Below are positions 21,101 to 34,055 of a DNA stretch of 64,000 bases, piece after piece (the stretch's first letter is position 1; every line of letters begins with the position of its first letter). This stretch comes from Apiosordaria backusii. Lineage: Eukaryota > Ascomycota > Sordariomycetes > Sordariales > Lasiosphaeriaceae. The DNA is taken from NCBI GenBank assembly GCA_030549205.1, contig JAUKTV010000005.1:186001-250000 (forward strand), written 5' to 3'. The notes below the pieces were generated by a model. The model was not told the origin of the DNA and searched no databases. It saw nothing but the letters and a program-made list of their open reading frames with translations. Both the position numbers and the translations under genes were made by a program.

Positions 21101-24100
21101 GGAGATGTGTTGCACAACTGGCTCTTTGATATTGAATTCCGAAGTCTAGAAGCTGTCACCAGGCTCAGCATTTCGAAACTCTGAATAATACACCGAGAGA
21201 AAGTGACCATACGGACAGATCTTGAAACCCACAGTTGAAAATGTCTTACCTCCGTTCAGAGTCCATTGGCAACCTTACCGGCGATAGAGATGGGAATAGC
21301 GGTAGATCCCCAGAGCCATCGCCTGACACTTCCAAGCTATCCGTGAAGGGATAGACAGCCATGGCAGTGGCGGTCGGAGGCTTCACCGTCCCGGCGGGAT
21401 CTAGTGCAAGTGTTTGACGAGATTGGGACTGGACAGGGAAAATAGCTTGTTTTCCAGTTGCTTGGGGCTCTTCCAGCACGTGCAGCGCCGTCCCGCCTGT
21501 GCCTGGTGAGCTGGGAAGCTGAGGTGGTGAGTATGGTTCGAGGCTGGATGCCCTACTCAGAGTATCAGCCCAATGAGAACGAGCCTGACCTGAACGATTC
21601 CCGCACTCAACAAACCTTCCAGGTTCTCCTCTTGTGTAGGCATATCAACAAAATGAAGATAAATTCCTCGGTATACGAACAACCTGGAAACTGGAATGGT
21701 TGTCGTGTGTGTACTTGGCCATCGAGGTACCTGAGTTGTACTGAGAGATCCACCCTTACCCCAGAACCTTGAATAGCCGCTCCAGGGGCGCCACGAATGG
21801 CAGCTAGGGATCCCAGGGACATATTTTCAGTGACGGTTCAGGTACCGGCCCTGTGACCCAATCAGCAGAGTCCCAAAAACTGCCCAATCGGGTTTAGCAC
21901 AGCCGATTCCGTTTGTCAGAGCGCCCCAATGTCATCACGACACCCCATTCTGACGGCGGGAGACAGTAACTGAGAGTGTATTGTACATACAGTGCGGGCG
22001 AAATGCAAGACGAGAGAGAAATGCCTCGAAATAGGAGTGTCCAATTGGAGACATATAAAAGAGCCAATGTTTCCGCCGTTTCTCTGGGCCCTGATATCAA
22101 GTTGTTGACATTGTGTTATCCCTTACCAACAACTTCCTACCTTCCACCCACGACTCACACCACTACGAGTCGTTTACTGGCAAGCCATCTTTGATCGACT
22201 TGCTCCAGAGTCCGAACAGACGACCAAACCAGCGGATCTTCCCCTGTGGCTATTTTCAGACACAGACACACGCCTTATCGCCCACGGTGAAGCTTGCAGC
22301 CAAACAGCGTGCCAGACCTTATCTCTGTGCAACATTCCGTCACCGCAACAGGTATCTTACATCCCTTTCGGTTCATCTGTGCCCCATCAATCCTCTGCCC
22401 CTGAGCCCTGTCCAGTGACGTCGCGAACAGGGCAGTGGCGGTTGGCTTTGTTGCCCTACTGCTGCTGTGTCCCGCCTGTGGTTTCCGTTTTACAGCCCCT
22501 CCACCAGCCAAAGACCCTTTTTTTGTTTCCTCTCGTCAGCCTTCCTGCGGCGAGGCGCAAGTCAGGAACCTCTCTGGCTGGCATTATCAGGCTGTGGCTG
22601 TGGTGGTGGCGGTCTTGCACGCAGTGCTCTTGTGCGCCTCGCTCTTGTTGCTCTTCCAAGCTCCGATCAATTTGCATCGCCGCTGAGATGAACGACACGA
22701 ACGAGATGAGCAGGATCGGGCCTTCCAGAGATGAGGTTTCCTTATCTCGGGCCCCGGCAGCTTGCCCCGGGCTCTGGAACAAATGTCTTGCCTTCCAGAA
22801 GCGGAAAACAACGAGGGAGCGAGCAGCGAACAGCGAGAGCCGTGACACTTGAGATGGAGACCCTGGAGCATTCACACTAACACGATCTCCTGCAGACGAA
22901 AACAACAAAACAGGGCCCTCGGGATCTGTTGTCTGGGATAGATCGGCACTTTTCCTGCTTTCGTGGTATAAAACTTTATTTCCACCGGCGCAGGAACCGC
23001 GAGACTAGACCTTAAACCGTCTTTGTCCCCTCACGATCCGAAGCGACTGACACATCGCCCCGTCTTCATCCAAGACACGATCAACAAAAAAAGGTAAACG
23101 AGACATCTCTCCATCGTATGCACCTTATCGCAGTTGCATCGCCCCGCCGTGCCCGTCTCATTCCGTCCAGGGGCCCAAAAAACTAACGTCGCTCGCTGCA
23201 GCATCTGCCGGGGCGCATATCGAAGAGATACGATACAAACCGAGAGCAACTTTAGCGGTCTACCAAAATATTCTTGCGCCGCCGAATAACACGCTGCGCT
23301 TGATTCAGACTTCCAAGCGAGAGCCGCCAGGTACGTTCCAATGTTATGCATCTGCACACATCATCCACTGTCCCCTATGTCAGCACCTCTCTGCACAAAC
23401 CTCGTTCTCTCTCTCTGGTAGCTCCAGGGCAAGAGGCAGGGGAAAAGAGACCGGCTGGGTTCTTCTCTCTTATCTCAGACGGATCCACACCAACTGCACA
23501 GCAACTGCGCAGCACAGGAGCACCGAAGGGATGAGCAAGCGGGAGTACGAGCGTAGGTTTCACTAGCGGTGAACATGCTTTGGCAGCATGTTTGAACGCA
23601 GCAGAACCACTCTCGGAGGGCTATACTCCCGGAAACGAAGAAGCACAGCTGCTCGCTCTGGCCGGGCTGCCGTCGATGCTATCTGAGTTGCCGTGTCACT
23701 CACTCACATTCCTGGTCCCTTGTGCTACGCCGTCTGTGGCTTCTACTTCTCCCTAATTCATCCGATGCCGGAAGGGGCGGCTGTTAATCCTGATACGGGC
23801 AACTTGACTTTACCAACATCAAACCTGCTTGCCGCGATCAGCTATCGAGGTGAGCAGGGTCGACCGGTCGAGGAGGGCCATGGCAACGGCCAACTGCGGC
23901 TCCCTCGCCGCTTCGACGACCACCAAAAGCACATACCGCGCCCACAGTATCATACCCGCTGCGCTACACTCTTACACACCTGTCAACATGCCTTCTTCTT
24001 TACAAAACTTGTGCTCGCTCCCCTCAAGCTCCCCAGCCTTTCCCCTTTCCGTTTTTTTTCTGCTCTTCAGATTCTTTTGTCATTCCTAAGCTCTTACCAC

Positions 24101-24146
24101 CGACTTGCTCCTTCTCCCCTACGCCACTCTCCTGGAGACCAGCACC
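18153..24146. other. 6-kb spacer between kynureninase and NAD-GDH, no supported gene
   Basis: Only short, composition-poor ORFs occur. Visible items are: AT-rich stretches with GAAATTTC-type palindromic words (18,630-18,890), a 17-nt A tract (19,332-19,348), TATAAAA at 22,054-22,060 with CCAAT just upstream, another TATAAAA at 22,967-22,973, and a strongly pyrimidine-rich run (about 23,960-24,140) directly before the GDH start. The last is typical of leaders of well-expressed fungal genes. The region could hold a long GDH 5' leader, non-coding transcripts or decayed genes. Confidence 0.5.
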
Positions 24147-27100
24147 ATGGAAGGCATCATGGTCGAGCCTGTGCTCACCAGTCCTGCCGACCGTGTGCGT
24201 CGGGTGTCTATTCTGACCATCAAGACTAACCTCCCAATGGACAGCTTTCCAGAATACCAGGACCCCTTTTCGTCCTCAGACGACACCATGACAGAGTCTC
24301 CTGCCACTCTCAACCCGGCGAACCGGCTGGTTGAGAAGACGAAGGGCACAGATGGCGACAGACACCCATCACCCCAGCCAACGCATGTCAGCTACGGCTA
24401 CCCCAAGATGAACGGCAATGGTCACAGAGTCTTGCGGTCAGCGACGGTTGGCTATGTTGCACCTGAGTTCAAGGGCAAGGCCGAGCAGATGAAGCAAGGT
24501 GAGCAGCTCATTCACAGCTGGGTAATTGGTATAGTCGCTAACACAACCACGTAGTAAGGGAAATCATCCTCAAGGGCGGTTGGATTCCTGAGGCCCTCGT
24601 CGACGCTCAGATTCTCTGGTTCTACAACGATTTGGCCATCGACGATGTCTATTTCCAGCTGGAGTCTCCCGAGGCCATCAGCAATCACATCACATCACTC
24701 TATGCCGCCAAGGTAGCAGCCTTCTCTCGCGAGGACAAGCGTGAGGAGATTCGCCTGGACATGGAAGCTGCTGAGCATGCCATCTACATCGACACTAGCG
24801 AGCCTGGCAAGACCACCATTAACGGCCCAAGATACGAACACCGTCTCGAGTCCAAGTACTTGGATGGTAGCGACACCTCGAAACGCTTCCGTGTCGAGAC
24901 TTTCCGGTCCCCTGGTGTGTTGGGTCAAGACGCCAACTCCAAGGCGACGCTCCGCTGCTACTTCGTGTACCAGTGCCAGTTTGTCGACGCCAATGCCGAC
25001 CCCATGGAGACCAGACTGGAGGTTATCAGCGACCGCATGTTCCTGGCCAAGGCTACCAAGAACACCAAGATGATCTACCAGGAGATCATTGAGAGCGCTG
25101 TCCGCCGGGCCGGTCCCGTCATCGAGGTCTACGATATTGAGGGAACTCAGGAGAAGAGATTGGTCGTTGCCTTCCGCTCGAGAACCGCCAGGGGCATTTT
25201 CAGCGCCTTGAGCGATCTTTACCACTACTATGGTGTCACCAGCTCCCGCAAGTACGTCGAGCAGTTCTCCAACGGCCTTACTATCATCAGCACTTACCTA
25301 CGGCCCGCCTGCAACCTCGAGGGCAAATACCCCCCAATTGAGGAGTCCATTCACCAGATTACCAAGGAGATCTCGCTCCTGTACTGCATTCCCCAGACCA
25401 AACTCCAGGATATGTTTGCTGCGGGTGAGCTCAGTTTGCAGGAGACCATCTACGCTCACTGTGTGTGGGTGTTTGTGCAGCACTTCCTCAACCGTCTTGG
25501 GTCTGAGTATGCTTCGCTGGTATCAGCCCTCAACCCCAAGAACAACTCCCATGCCGAGATCTTGTCCAAGATGAAGAAGCGTCTCCGCACCGAGACCTTC
25601 ACTCCTGACTACATCTTGGAGATTATCCGGTCCCACCCTGAACTCGTCAGGGCTCTGTACGCCTCCTTTGCCAACGTGCACCTCAAGGTCGGCCCCGGGT
25701 TTGACCACCACTTTATTGCACCCACCCCGGCTTCCGAGGTGCTTTCGGACGCCAAGCTGAAGGACAAGATCACCAAGGATGTGTCTAACGAGCACGAGGA
25801 GATGGTCATGACTGCTTTCCGCGTCTTCAACAATGCGGTCCTCAAGACCAACTACTTCACCCCTACCAAGGTGGCCCTGAGCTTCCGCCTCGACCCATCA
25901 TTCCTCCCTGAGTTCGAGTACCCCAACCGTCTTTACGGTATGTTCCTTGTCATCTCGTCCGAGTCCCGTGGTTTCCATCTTCGTTTCAAGGACATTGCCC
26001 GCGGTGGTATCCGCATCGTCAAGTCCCGGAGCAAGGAGGCGTATTCGATCAATGCCCGCAACCTGTTTGACGAGAACTACAACCTCGCTAGCACCCAGCA
26101 GCGCAAGAACAAGGACATCCCCGAGGGCGGCTCCAAGGGTGTCATCTTGCTTGACCCCAAGCAGCAGGACAAGGCGCGTGAGGCCTTCGAGAAGTACATT
26201 GACAGCATTCTGGATTTGCTCCTTAAGGCGGAGACCCCAGGCATCAAGAACCCGATCGTCGACCTCTACGGCAAGGAAGAAATCCTCTTCATGGGCCCTG
26301 ACGAGAACACTGCCGACTTGGTCGACTGGGCCACGGAGCACGCCCGCCACCGCGGCGCCCCCTGGTGGAAGTCCTTCTTCACCGGCAAGTCCCCCAAGTT
26401 GGGTGGCATTCCCCACGACACCTATGGCATGACTACTCTTTCTGTCCGCGAGTATGTCAAGGGCATCTACCGCAAGCTGAACCTCGACCCGTCCACGGTC
26501 AGGAAAATGCAAACCGGTGGCCCCGATGGCGATCTCGGCTCCAACGAAATCTTGCTGAGCAACGAGAAGTACACGGCCGTGGTCGATGGCTCCGGTGTGC
26601 TTGTTGACCCCAATGGAATCGACAAAGAGGAGCTCCAACGCCTGGCCAAGAACCGTCAAATGATCGTCCACTTTGATCTCTCCAAGCTCTCCAAGGACGG
26701 TTACCGTGTTCTCTGCGAAGACTCCAACATCACCCTCCCCACCGGTGAAGTCGTAAACAACGGTACAGCCTTCAGAAACACCTACCACCTCCGCGACACC
26801 GGTCTCACGGATATGTTCGTCCCCTGCGGCGGCCGCCCCGAGTCCATCGACCTTGTTTCTGCGAACAAGCTCATTAAGGATGGGAAGTCCACCATCCCCT
26901 ACATCGTCGAGGGTGCCAACCTCTTCATCACCCAGGATGCCAAGTTGCGTCTCGAAGAGGCGGGTTGCATCGTTTACAAGGACGCCTCGGCCAACAAGGG
27001 CGGTGTCACATCCTCCTCTCTTGAAGTGTTGGCTTCCCTCTCGTTCGACGACGAATCCTTCGTCAGAGACATGTGCGTCGACAAGAAGGGCAACGCGCCA

Positions 27101-27586
27101 GAGTTCTACAAGGCGTATGTCAAGGCCGTCCAAGAAAAGATTCAGGAGAACGCCCGTCTCGAATTTGAGGCGGTCTGGGCTGAGCACCAAAAGACCAAGG
27201 TGCCACGTTCGATTCTTTCCGACAAGTTGTCTCAAGCGATTACATCCCTTGATGAGCAGCTGCAGCACAGTGATCTCTGGGAGAATGAAGCGCTCAGGAA
27301 CTCTGTATTGGCGGATGCGCTGCCAAATTTGCTGATTGACAGGATTGGGTTGGAGACGATTATCCAGCGGGTGCCGGATAGTTATTTGAGGGCGATCTTT
27401 GGGAGCTATGTCGCGAGCAGGTTTGTGTATGAGTTTGGGAGTGGGGCGGGGCAGTTTGCGTTTTATGATTTGTGAGTTTCTTCCTACACACCCAGCTTTG
27501 ATGATGAGCAAAGACTAATATGTGGAAATAGCATGACAAAGCGGATGGCCAAGGTCCACCAGCAGCAGCAACAAGCTTCGGTTTAA
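24147..27586 (+). CDS. GDH2: NAD-specific glutamate dehydrogenase (large type)
   Basis: Oxidative deamination of glutamate to 2-oxoglutarate and ammonium with NAD+ (EC 1.4.1.2). Three exons: 24147-24498, 24555-27471 and 27532-27586, giving 1,107 aa, the size class of fungal NAD-GDH (about 1,000-1,100 aa). The Glu/Leu/Phe/Val dehydrogenase core is evident in the second half (RGGIRIVKSRS, KNKDIPEGGSKG, MGPDENT, then VEGANLFIT and YKDASANKGGVTSSSLEV). The last exon adds only a short Gln-rich tail. Introns are 56 and 60 nt with good GT...AG and a CTAAT-type branch in the second. ATG 24147 is the first in-frame ATG after a pyrimidine-rich leader. Codon use is strongly C-ending, consistent with high expression. 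The antisense 537-aa frame over it is a shadow. Confidence 0.96.
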
Positions 27587-27749
27587 GGGGAGGTACTTGG
27601 GTTGAGGGGGTTGATGAGGCATTTCACGGAAGCGGGCAGCATGATTTTATTGATGTTTCTTGATTGAGGTCTTTTTTAATGATGGGTTTGATGGGCTTAT
27701 TACGGAGCAAGCGGCGCAAAATGATAAAAGCAAAGACAGCGAAGAGAGC

Positions 27750-27781
<32 letters not shown>

Positions 27782-29190
27782 AGCAGAGATAGAGAAAAAA
27801 GAACCTAGGCATGGAAAGCTTTGGGATACAAGAGAGAGAGGATTATGGTGTTTTGTAATTTATTCTGTTGCTCTTTTATTTCCATGACAGCTTTTGGGAT
27901 ATATATATTGCGTTGCGTTGCGTTGCGTTTTGTTTTGTCTTTTTTTCCGTTTGAACAAGGCAAGATAGATGACAGGGATGGATTTAGATGGTGAGAACAA
28001 TACCAGAAATTTGAACAACACATTGATTACTTCTACTACTTGATAAACTCGGACGGTCTTAGTTTACCTATCTATTCTCCAAAACAAAAGCGCAAGCAGG
28101 AGGGGAGGTCGTCTGTGATAATGTGAGATGAAACTGAGCATGTTTTCTGACTCAACCAGAGTCCCGTCATCAGAGTCACTGATAAGATCCCGTCTTGATA
28201 ACTCCCGTTCCCCAGATTACCGGCATGTTGGGTTCCCGGTGTGTTGTATATATCTTGTTTGTATTATCCTAGAACAAGCCCGATATCGGAAAATTTAGGA
28301 ATGGACATTTGTTTGATAGTTTGGACTTTTGGATAAAACCAGCGGCTGCTGATGGATATGTGATGCGGTGCGAGATGTGCGAGATGTGTGTGTGTTACAG
28401 TGCATATCTTGCGCATACAGTGTACATACGCCCGCCCCTTGTGCATTTCATATGCATGTGCATATCATTTATTATTTTCCCGATGGTGGTGGTGTTCGGG
28501 AGGTGGCAGAGACAGGCACGGCGAGGGCGAGCGGGTAGATATCTCTTGTCTCATACATCAATGTTTGTTTTATTTGTGCCGCCTGCCTGGGGCTGTTGGC
28601 GTTGGTTGTAAGTGTGGTCGCGGCTATCTTTGATATAACGGATGGGGATGGATACTGGAAGGGAGAGATAAGGTTGGTAGGCTTCGTGGTGTGTTGGGTT
28701 GGTGGCAGAGGGATGGACTGTGTGGGCTTGAGTGGTCAAGAGAAGGGGGTTACTTGTGGAAAAGGTGAAGGCTGAAGGGCAGAGGTGAGAGGGAAGGTGT
28801 TGAACTGGTTAGTATTGGCTGTTCTTGTTGAAGAGCATACATAAATCGTCTCAGTCCTCCGTAGAATACACGTTGACAACTCCGATGCCTTCTGGAAGCA
28901 CAAGGCACCGGTGGGTAGACATCCATCCATCTCCCTATCATCCAATCCATGCGGCGCTCTTTATGCGTTGAACTATATCCTCATGCCACCTGGCGTATGC
29001 AGTTGAGGAATCTCCCCGTCCTGCTTTCCGTTCTTGTTTCTGTTGTTGAAAGCCTCCCACCCAGTCGACCCCTGAACTCCATTGATCATATATATATCTG
29101 AGAAAACAAAAACTCTGATACACCATTGCAACTCCTATATCATAGGCTCTTGATGAAGAGAAGCCCGACGCGCGCCCCAAGAAACCAAAC
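27587..29190. other. Intergenic with microsatellites
   Basis: 1.6 kb between the GDH gene and the convergent F-box/LRR-like gene. It contains a CAA trinucleotide run (about 27,749-27,782) and a GTTGC pentamer run (about 27,911-27,930). No gene is supported. Confidence 0.6.
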
Positions 29191-30957
29191 TCAATCCGAA
29201 AAGTCACTCTCATGCAGCTCATCCGGATCAGGCCGATATGTGATATCAAAAGTCCCCCCGAACTTTTCCTTGATCATCTCTGATATCGTCTTCTCCATTT
29301 CTTCGCCCAGCTGCAGTTCCCAGACTTGAGAAGAAATTGATATTTGTAGGCCTTCATGAGCCTCCGAGGAATCACGGGTACTCAAGAGGTCGATGAATCG
29401 ACAGATTGATGGTCCCGTAACACAAGATGGACCGAAAATGCTCAGGGACTTGAGGTGCTCGAATCCGAGGAGATTAAGGAAGAATTCGTCATCGATCATG
29501 TCGCCATTCAGAACGATATCTTCAAGGGAATCCAGGCCACATTGAGCCATAAGATTGATATTCTCTGCGGTAAAAAGCTCGTTGGTGTCTAGTTCCCTGA
29601 GGTCGCTGAGATGAAGAAGGGCTTCGGCAAATACGTCATTGCGATCAGGCCATCCCTCTAAGATTTCGTCGTCAACAAACCTCAAAGTTAGTTGTCGAAG
29701 AGACTCTTGTCGCTTGATGAACCCGTAGAAGGCCTCGTTATCGAGCTCGTTTAATTTGAGGGTAAGACTTGTCAGCTCGAAGATGGTCAGCTTGGGATCG
29801 GCTAGTTCGGAAAGGAGGACGGTCGAGTTTGGAACGAGAATCATGTCGAGTTCCTTGAGTGAAACACATTGTATGAGCCAGTCAACCACTTCGGAAAAGG
29901 CAGACTTGTTTTCTTCTTGCCAGTGATAAGCCTGTGCCATGTAGTTGCCCTCAAGTGACAGCTCCTCTATGGCGACACAATGATGAAGCTCGTGAAGAGA
30001 CGCCAAGGCGGAGGGCTCGAGACTGAAGAGGTCAAGTCTTTTGAGAGATTTCGAGTGCGCCCCTAGTGCTTTGAAGGTTTTCTTCCCCAAGTTATTGAGG
30101 CTGAGCACGGTGAAGCACTCTAGTGTCTGTGGCTCGAGATCCTGAAAGAAGCCAGCGAGCTCCTCATCGATCTCTGTACCTTGGCAAAAGTAACATTCTC
30201 TGTTGTCAACAAAGGTTAGCTCAGCAATTTATTAGGTATACAAGACAAGTTGCAAGTTCACTTACAGGTCCTTGAAAGAGGGGCAGTTCGCTCGGAGAGC
30301 GCGTGCCACATCAGCCGTAAGTACAGAGCCATCGCGTACGACAAGACAAGTAAGACAAGACAGATTTGACACCCAGCTTGCCAAGTGGGCTGTGGGCAAG
30401 TGCCAGCCCTCAAGGGTTGTCAGTGCTACCCGCTTGTCGGCTTGGTCGGCAGCAGTCCGGATGTAGCTTGTGAGTGAGTTGGCGACTTCAATTACGATAC
30501 CATCAAGATTCAGTTGCTGCCCTCTAAGCTTGATCATAAACTTTTGAAGAGGGGCTTTGAAGAAGCGAGCTTTGAGGCCAGGGTTAGTCCTTGAGAGATC
30601 CTCAAGATGTGAGTGAAGATTGCCGAGCTTGAGAGATTTTATCCAACAGCAGTAAGGGTATCGTGTCTTCCCGAGACTTGATGCGATGATGGACCTCCAA
30701 AGACAAACGGATGTCTCAACATCAAGGATGTGGGCGTTAATGGCTGGTGATTGATCGTGTATACCATAGAGTTGTGGTAAGGCCAAATTTGCCAGACCTT
30801 GACTGAGACGAGCACAAGTGAAAAGAGTCCCAAAATCACATATGGTGGCCAACTCTTGAGCAACCATCCACCATATCTCCTGTGGGAAGACTGGTCTGGC
30901 TGGTGTGGCGGTTGTCATTGGTGACACTGGCGTCATAGCGAGGTGCGGGGTCTTCAT
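29191..30957 (-). CDS. F-box / leucine-rich-repeat-like protein
   Basis: Two exons, 30957-30266 and 30199-29191, joined across a 66-nt intron (566 aa). The N-terminal part (PVFPQEIWWMVAQEL, then LFTCARLSQGLANLALPQLY) reads as a divergent fungal F-box; the remainder has irregular leucine-rich segments of the kind SLKRLDLFSLEPS, IEELSLEGN and LRELDTNEL. Such proteins are candidate substrate adaptors of SCF ubiquitin ligases. The C-terminus is acidic. It is divergent to RAD9 with 384 bp between the starts. The specific substrate cannot be inferred. Both exons clearly belong together because the reading frame and LRR pattern continue across the junction. Confidence 0.75.
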
Positions 30958-31341
30958 GAATGACAGATTATTGTGAAGTTAGAGGTCGTTGTTGATAAAT
31001 AATAAAATAAGATATGGCCGAGAACTGATGCAAATTGGAAAGGATTGCAGCGAGATCTCGCTTCCGAAGATCAAAGAACCATGATCACGACTCATCCGCC
31101 ATTGACTTGATGTGGTTGTTGGTGTTTTGGTGTGGGATGCAACCGCGTCGCAGTGGCGCCGTTTCGCGTTTTCCACCGGACTTTAATTGGCCAAAGTTAG
31201 TGGCTTTTGCACTGAATTGGCACCTTCACAGGGCCCGCCACATGTTTCCCCGCCGATCCATGGATCTGCATATCACTACCTAAAATCTCTTGCGTCCTCT
31301 GTAAATTTCACTCCGGCCCCAATCATTTTCAGCGACCCAAG
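30958..31341. promoter_or_regulatory. Divergent promoter, F-box/LRR gene and RAD9
   Basis: 384 bp between two divergent starts. It includes ATTGG (inverted CCAAT) motifs near 31,188 and 31,214. No ORF of interest. Confidence 0.45.
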
Positions 31342-32927
31342 ATGGTGGTGCTCAACTTCACTCTGAGTGAAGATGGCGTTGCCGTCCTCCACGATGCATT
31401 GGCTTGCATGTTCAAGTTCAGTGACGAGGTCTGCCTCGAGGCCAAAAAAGAAAAGGTTTGATGTTCTGCCTGCTTGGAAAATGAGGTTGCATTAACATGT
31501 TTGCCTGCAGCTTACGTTAACAACGCTGAACATATCCAAATCGGCTTATGTTTGCTATTCCTTCGCCGCAAACAGGTTCTTTTCCCGGTACAAATTTGAG
31601 GGTAGTCCCCAGTATCGTGAGAAGTTCTCTTGCCAGTTGTACATCAAGTCCCTCCTCGCAATCTTCAGAACACGCCAAGGCGGTGGTGAGACTGCTCCAG
31701 GAAGAGACGCTTCAATAGAACGCTGCGACGTAGCCATTGACGATGGCGTTGGCAAGAAGAGTCGTCTTGTTGCTAGGATTTCTTTTAGGAACGGGATCAC
31801 TGCCTCGCATTCACTGCCATACGAAGTCAAAGCACCCACCCACGCCAAGTTCAACAAGCAAGAGGCAGGAAATCACTGGGCCATCTCTTCAAAGACACTT
31901 CGCCAGCTCATGGACCATTTCGGACCAGGCATTGAGCTCCTCGATATCAACACAGACGAGGACAGCAACCTCGTCAACTTTACATGTTTCACGGAAAAGG
32001 TACAGAAACGGGGCGGAGTTAACAGCGAGACCGTCCTCAAAAAGCCCCTTCACACCAACATCGCGGTCGAAATGGACGAGTTCGACAACGTCCAGGTCGA
32101 GGACAAGCTCCACATCATTATCAGTGTCAAGGACTTTCGCGCCATCCTCCAGCATGCTCAGATTACCAGCGGAGAGCTAGCCACAAGCTACAGTAACCCA
32201 GGACGTCCCATGAAGCTATACTACGGGGCTGATGGCATCCTGTGCGAGTTCATTCTGATGACTGTGGGCGAGAAAGACGCCAGGGAGCAAAGGCACAAGA
32301 CCCCTCGACCAAACGCCTCCGCAAAGACTCCAAGGCCAGAACTTGACGCAGCATCGCACAGGGCTAGTTCCCTCTCCAACAGTGCACGACAGCAAGCTCC
32401 CCCAGAGCCAACCCCGCAAGCTGTGGCCCAACCACCACAACAGCCACAAAATCCAACGCCAGCCCGGCCTCGCCATCCGTCAGCATTTGACCTCCGCCCG
32501 CCACAGCTACCGCCTCCTGGAACGGCCCAGTCCGAGGATTCGATGTTTATGGGACCCGCGCCCGAGGATGAAGCGGATGACGACCAGCAGTGGGAGCCCG
32601 TCAATCCCGAAGAGGATGAAGAGGAGGAGGAAAATGCGAGGCTGGAGTGGAACTCTACCAGTGACCCGGTTCGTGATACACACGGTCACCTTCATCATGC
32701 AAAAGGCTTACTGACTCTGTTACAGAATCCATCTGCTCTGCGTATTAGTAGTTACCTGCAGAAATCGTCGACTGGTACTAACGACCCTCCACCCGACCGT
32801 CTGGTTTCAGGACTCGACCCGACCCAGCGGCTTTCACAGGTATGCCCTTGCCGACCTTTCGTTTTATCGTTGACTTAGCTGATGATAACGATCTCAGGTC
32901 CGAGGCTTCGGCTTGTTCGCCGACTGA
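31342..32927 (+). CDS. RAD9: DNA damage checkpoint clamp subunit Rad9
   Basis: Subunit of the PCNA-like Rad9-Rad1-Hus1 (9-1-1) clamp loaded at DNA damage to activate the ATR checkpoint. Four exons: 31342-31455, 31511-32668, 32726-32839 and 32898-32927 (471 aa). The N-terminal half follows the Rad9 fold (MVVLNFTLSEDGVAVL at the start, then KTLRQLMDHF and LHIIISVKDFRAIL). The C-terminal half is a Pro/Gln/Glu-rich disordered tail of the type phosphorylated in Rad9. The protein ends VRGFGLFAD, similar to the short conserved C-terminus of fungal Rad9. The 57-nt third exon boundary intron (32669-32725) is in frame and has a non-standard donor GTTCGT, so it could be retained. It is convergent with the RCC1 gene, 84 bp between stops. 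Confidence 0.9.
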
Positions 32928-33011
32928 TATGAGCACCTGTACTTTGGCGTCTGGCGGCGGTTCAGCGGTCGTGCTCATCGATACCATATCTCGCATCTTT
33001 GCATCCTGCTT

Positions 33012-34055
33012 TTACTTTTTCTTCTCAAAGGCAATCCAACTCGTGGCGCACCCCCCACCCAAAGCCGTAATCTCTTGATCTCCCAAGTTGTACTCCTCCG
33101 GGATGCGAATAACATTCACCCTGCCCTTCTTCTCCTCAAGTGGTCCACAGTTCCCATGCTCTCCCCACCCCCAAGCCAGTACTTTGCCGTCTTTTGTCAG
33201 CGCCAGCGCATGCTCACTCCCAACAGCGATTTTTTCCACGGGTCCGATATCCGAAGGGGCAAGCTGGCAGTGATCATCCCTCCCCCAGCTCACAAGCGAC
33301 CCATCTTCTTTCAACACAACGACACTGCCCCAGCCAGCACCTGCGTCTCTCCAGTTCTTGAGATCTGACGGAGCGTTTGACTTGATGCCGAATTTATCTG
33401 ATCCTAAGATCAAAAACTCGCCTGTAGAAGGGTCACCCAGAAGGAGAGTGAACTCCTTCCCGCAAAGGGCTTTCACAACGGGAAAGGGACAAGATATAAG
33501 TATCGGTGAGAAGACAGCGGGTGTTTGTTCAGGGCCTAGTTGACCTTTTCTGCCTGCACCCCAGCCGTATACTTGGCCGTTGTCTAGCAACGCCACAGCG
33601 TGGGACATGCTAGCTGCCAGGGAAGCGATCTTGGTGTCTGGCGGTGGGAAGTTTGGGATTAGTTGGAATGGAGGCGCAGATGTGATGCCCGGACCAAGAC
33701 CAAGTTCGCCTTTGGGCCCTGTGCCGTGACTCCAGATTTTGGAGGGGGTAGCTAGCAAGGAGGCAGACCAGGTGGCTGCTATCGAAGTTATTGGTGTCGA
33801 AAACCCGTCTGGGAGGCCAAGGGGAGTGAAGAAGGGGTTGACATCGCCCTCGTAAAAGTCGCCTGAAAAGAGGACCCAGTGGTTGGTGAAGAGGAGGAGG
33901 GTGTGGTTCCCTCCTGCGGCTATTTGTGCGAATGAGCTGGGGAAGGTTGATCTGGGATGATGGGTGACGACGAGGGAAGGGGAGGAGACGTCTTCTTTGT
34001 GGTCTAGGCCTAGCTGGCCTGAGCCGTTGGAACCGAATGATAAGAGGGTGGTCAT
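33012..34055 (-). CDS. RCC1-repeat protein (Ats1/Kti13-like)
   Basis: Single-exon 347-aa beta-propeller protein. Successive RCC1 repeats are visible: FGSNGSGQLGLDH, AAGGNHTLLL, GTGPKGELGLG, SMSHAVALLDNGQVYGWGAGRKGQLG, SLVSWGRDDHCQL, GSEHALALTKDGKVLAWGWGEHGNCG and a closing GGGCATSW. ATG 34055 opens directly with the first repeat. Size and single-propeller layout fit the small Ats1 (alpha-tubulin suppressor, also Kti13) class rather than the nuclear RCC1 exchange factor. In yeast that protein partners Kti11/Dph3 in Elongator-dependent tRNA modification and diphthamide synthesis; applying this here is inference. The start region is shared with TYR1. Confidence 0.85.
   Translation of the reverse strand: MTTLLSFGSNGSGQLGLDHKEDVSSPSLVVTHHPRSTFPSSFAQIAAGGNHTLLLFTNHWVLFSGDFYEGDVNPFFTPLGLPDGFSTPITSIAATWSASLLATPSKIWSHGTGPKGELGLGPGITSAPPFQLIPNFPPPDTKIASLAASMSHAVALLDNGQVYGWGAGRKGQLGPEQTPAVFSPILISCPFPVVKALCGKEFTLLLGDPSTGEFLILGSDKFGIKSNAPSDLKNWRDAGAGWGSVVVLKEDGSLVSWGRDDHCQLAPSDIGPVEKIAVGSEHALALTKDGKVLAWGWGEHGNCGPLEEKKGRVNVIRIPEEYNLGDQEITALGGGCATSWIAFEKKK

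Noticed and set aside
25898..27511. 537-aa antisense ORF across the NAD-GDH gene
   Set aside because: It mirrors the C-ending codon bias of the GDH coding strand and has no recognisable domain; it is a shadow frame.
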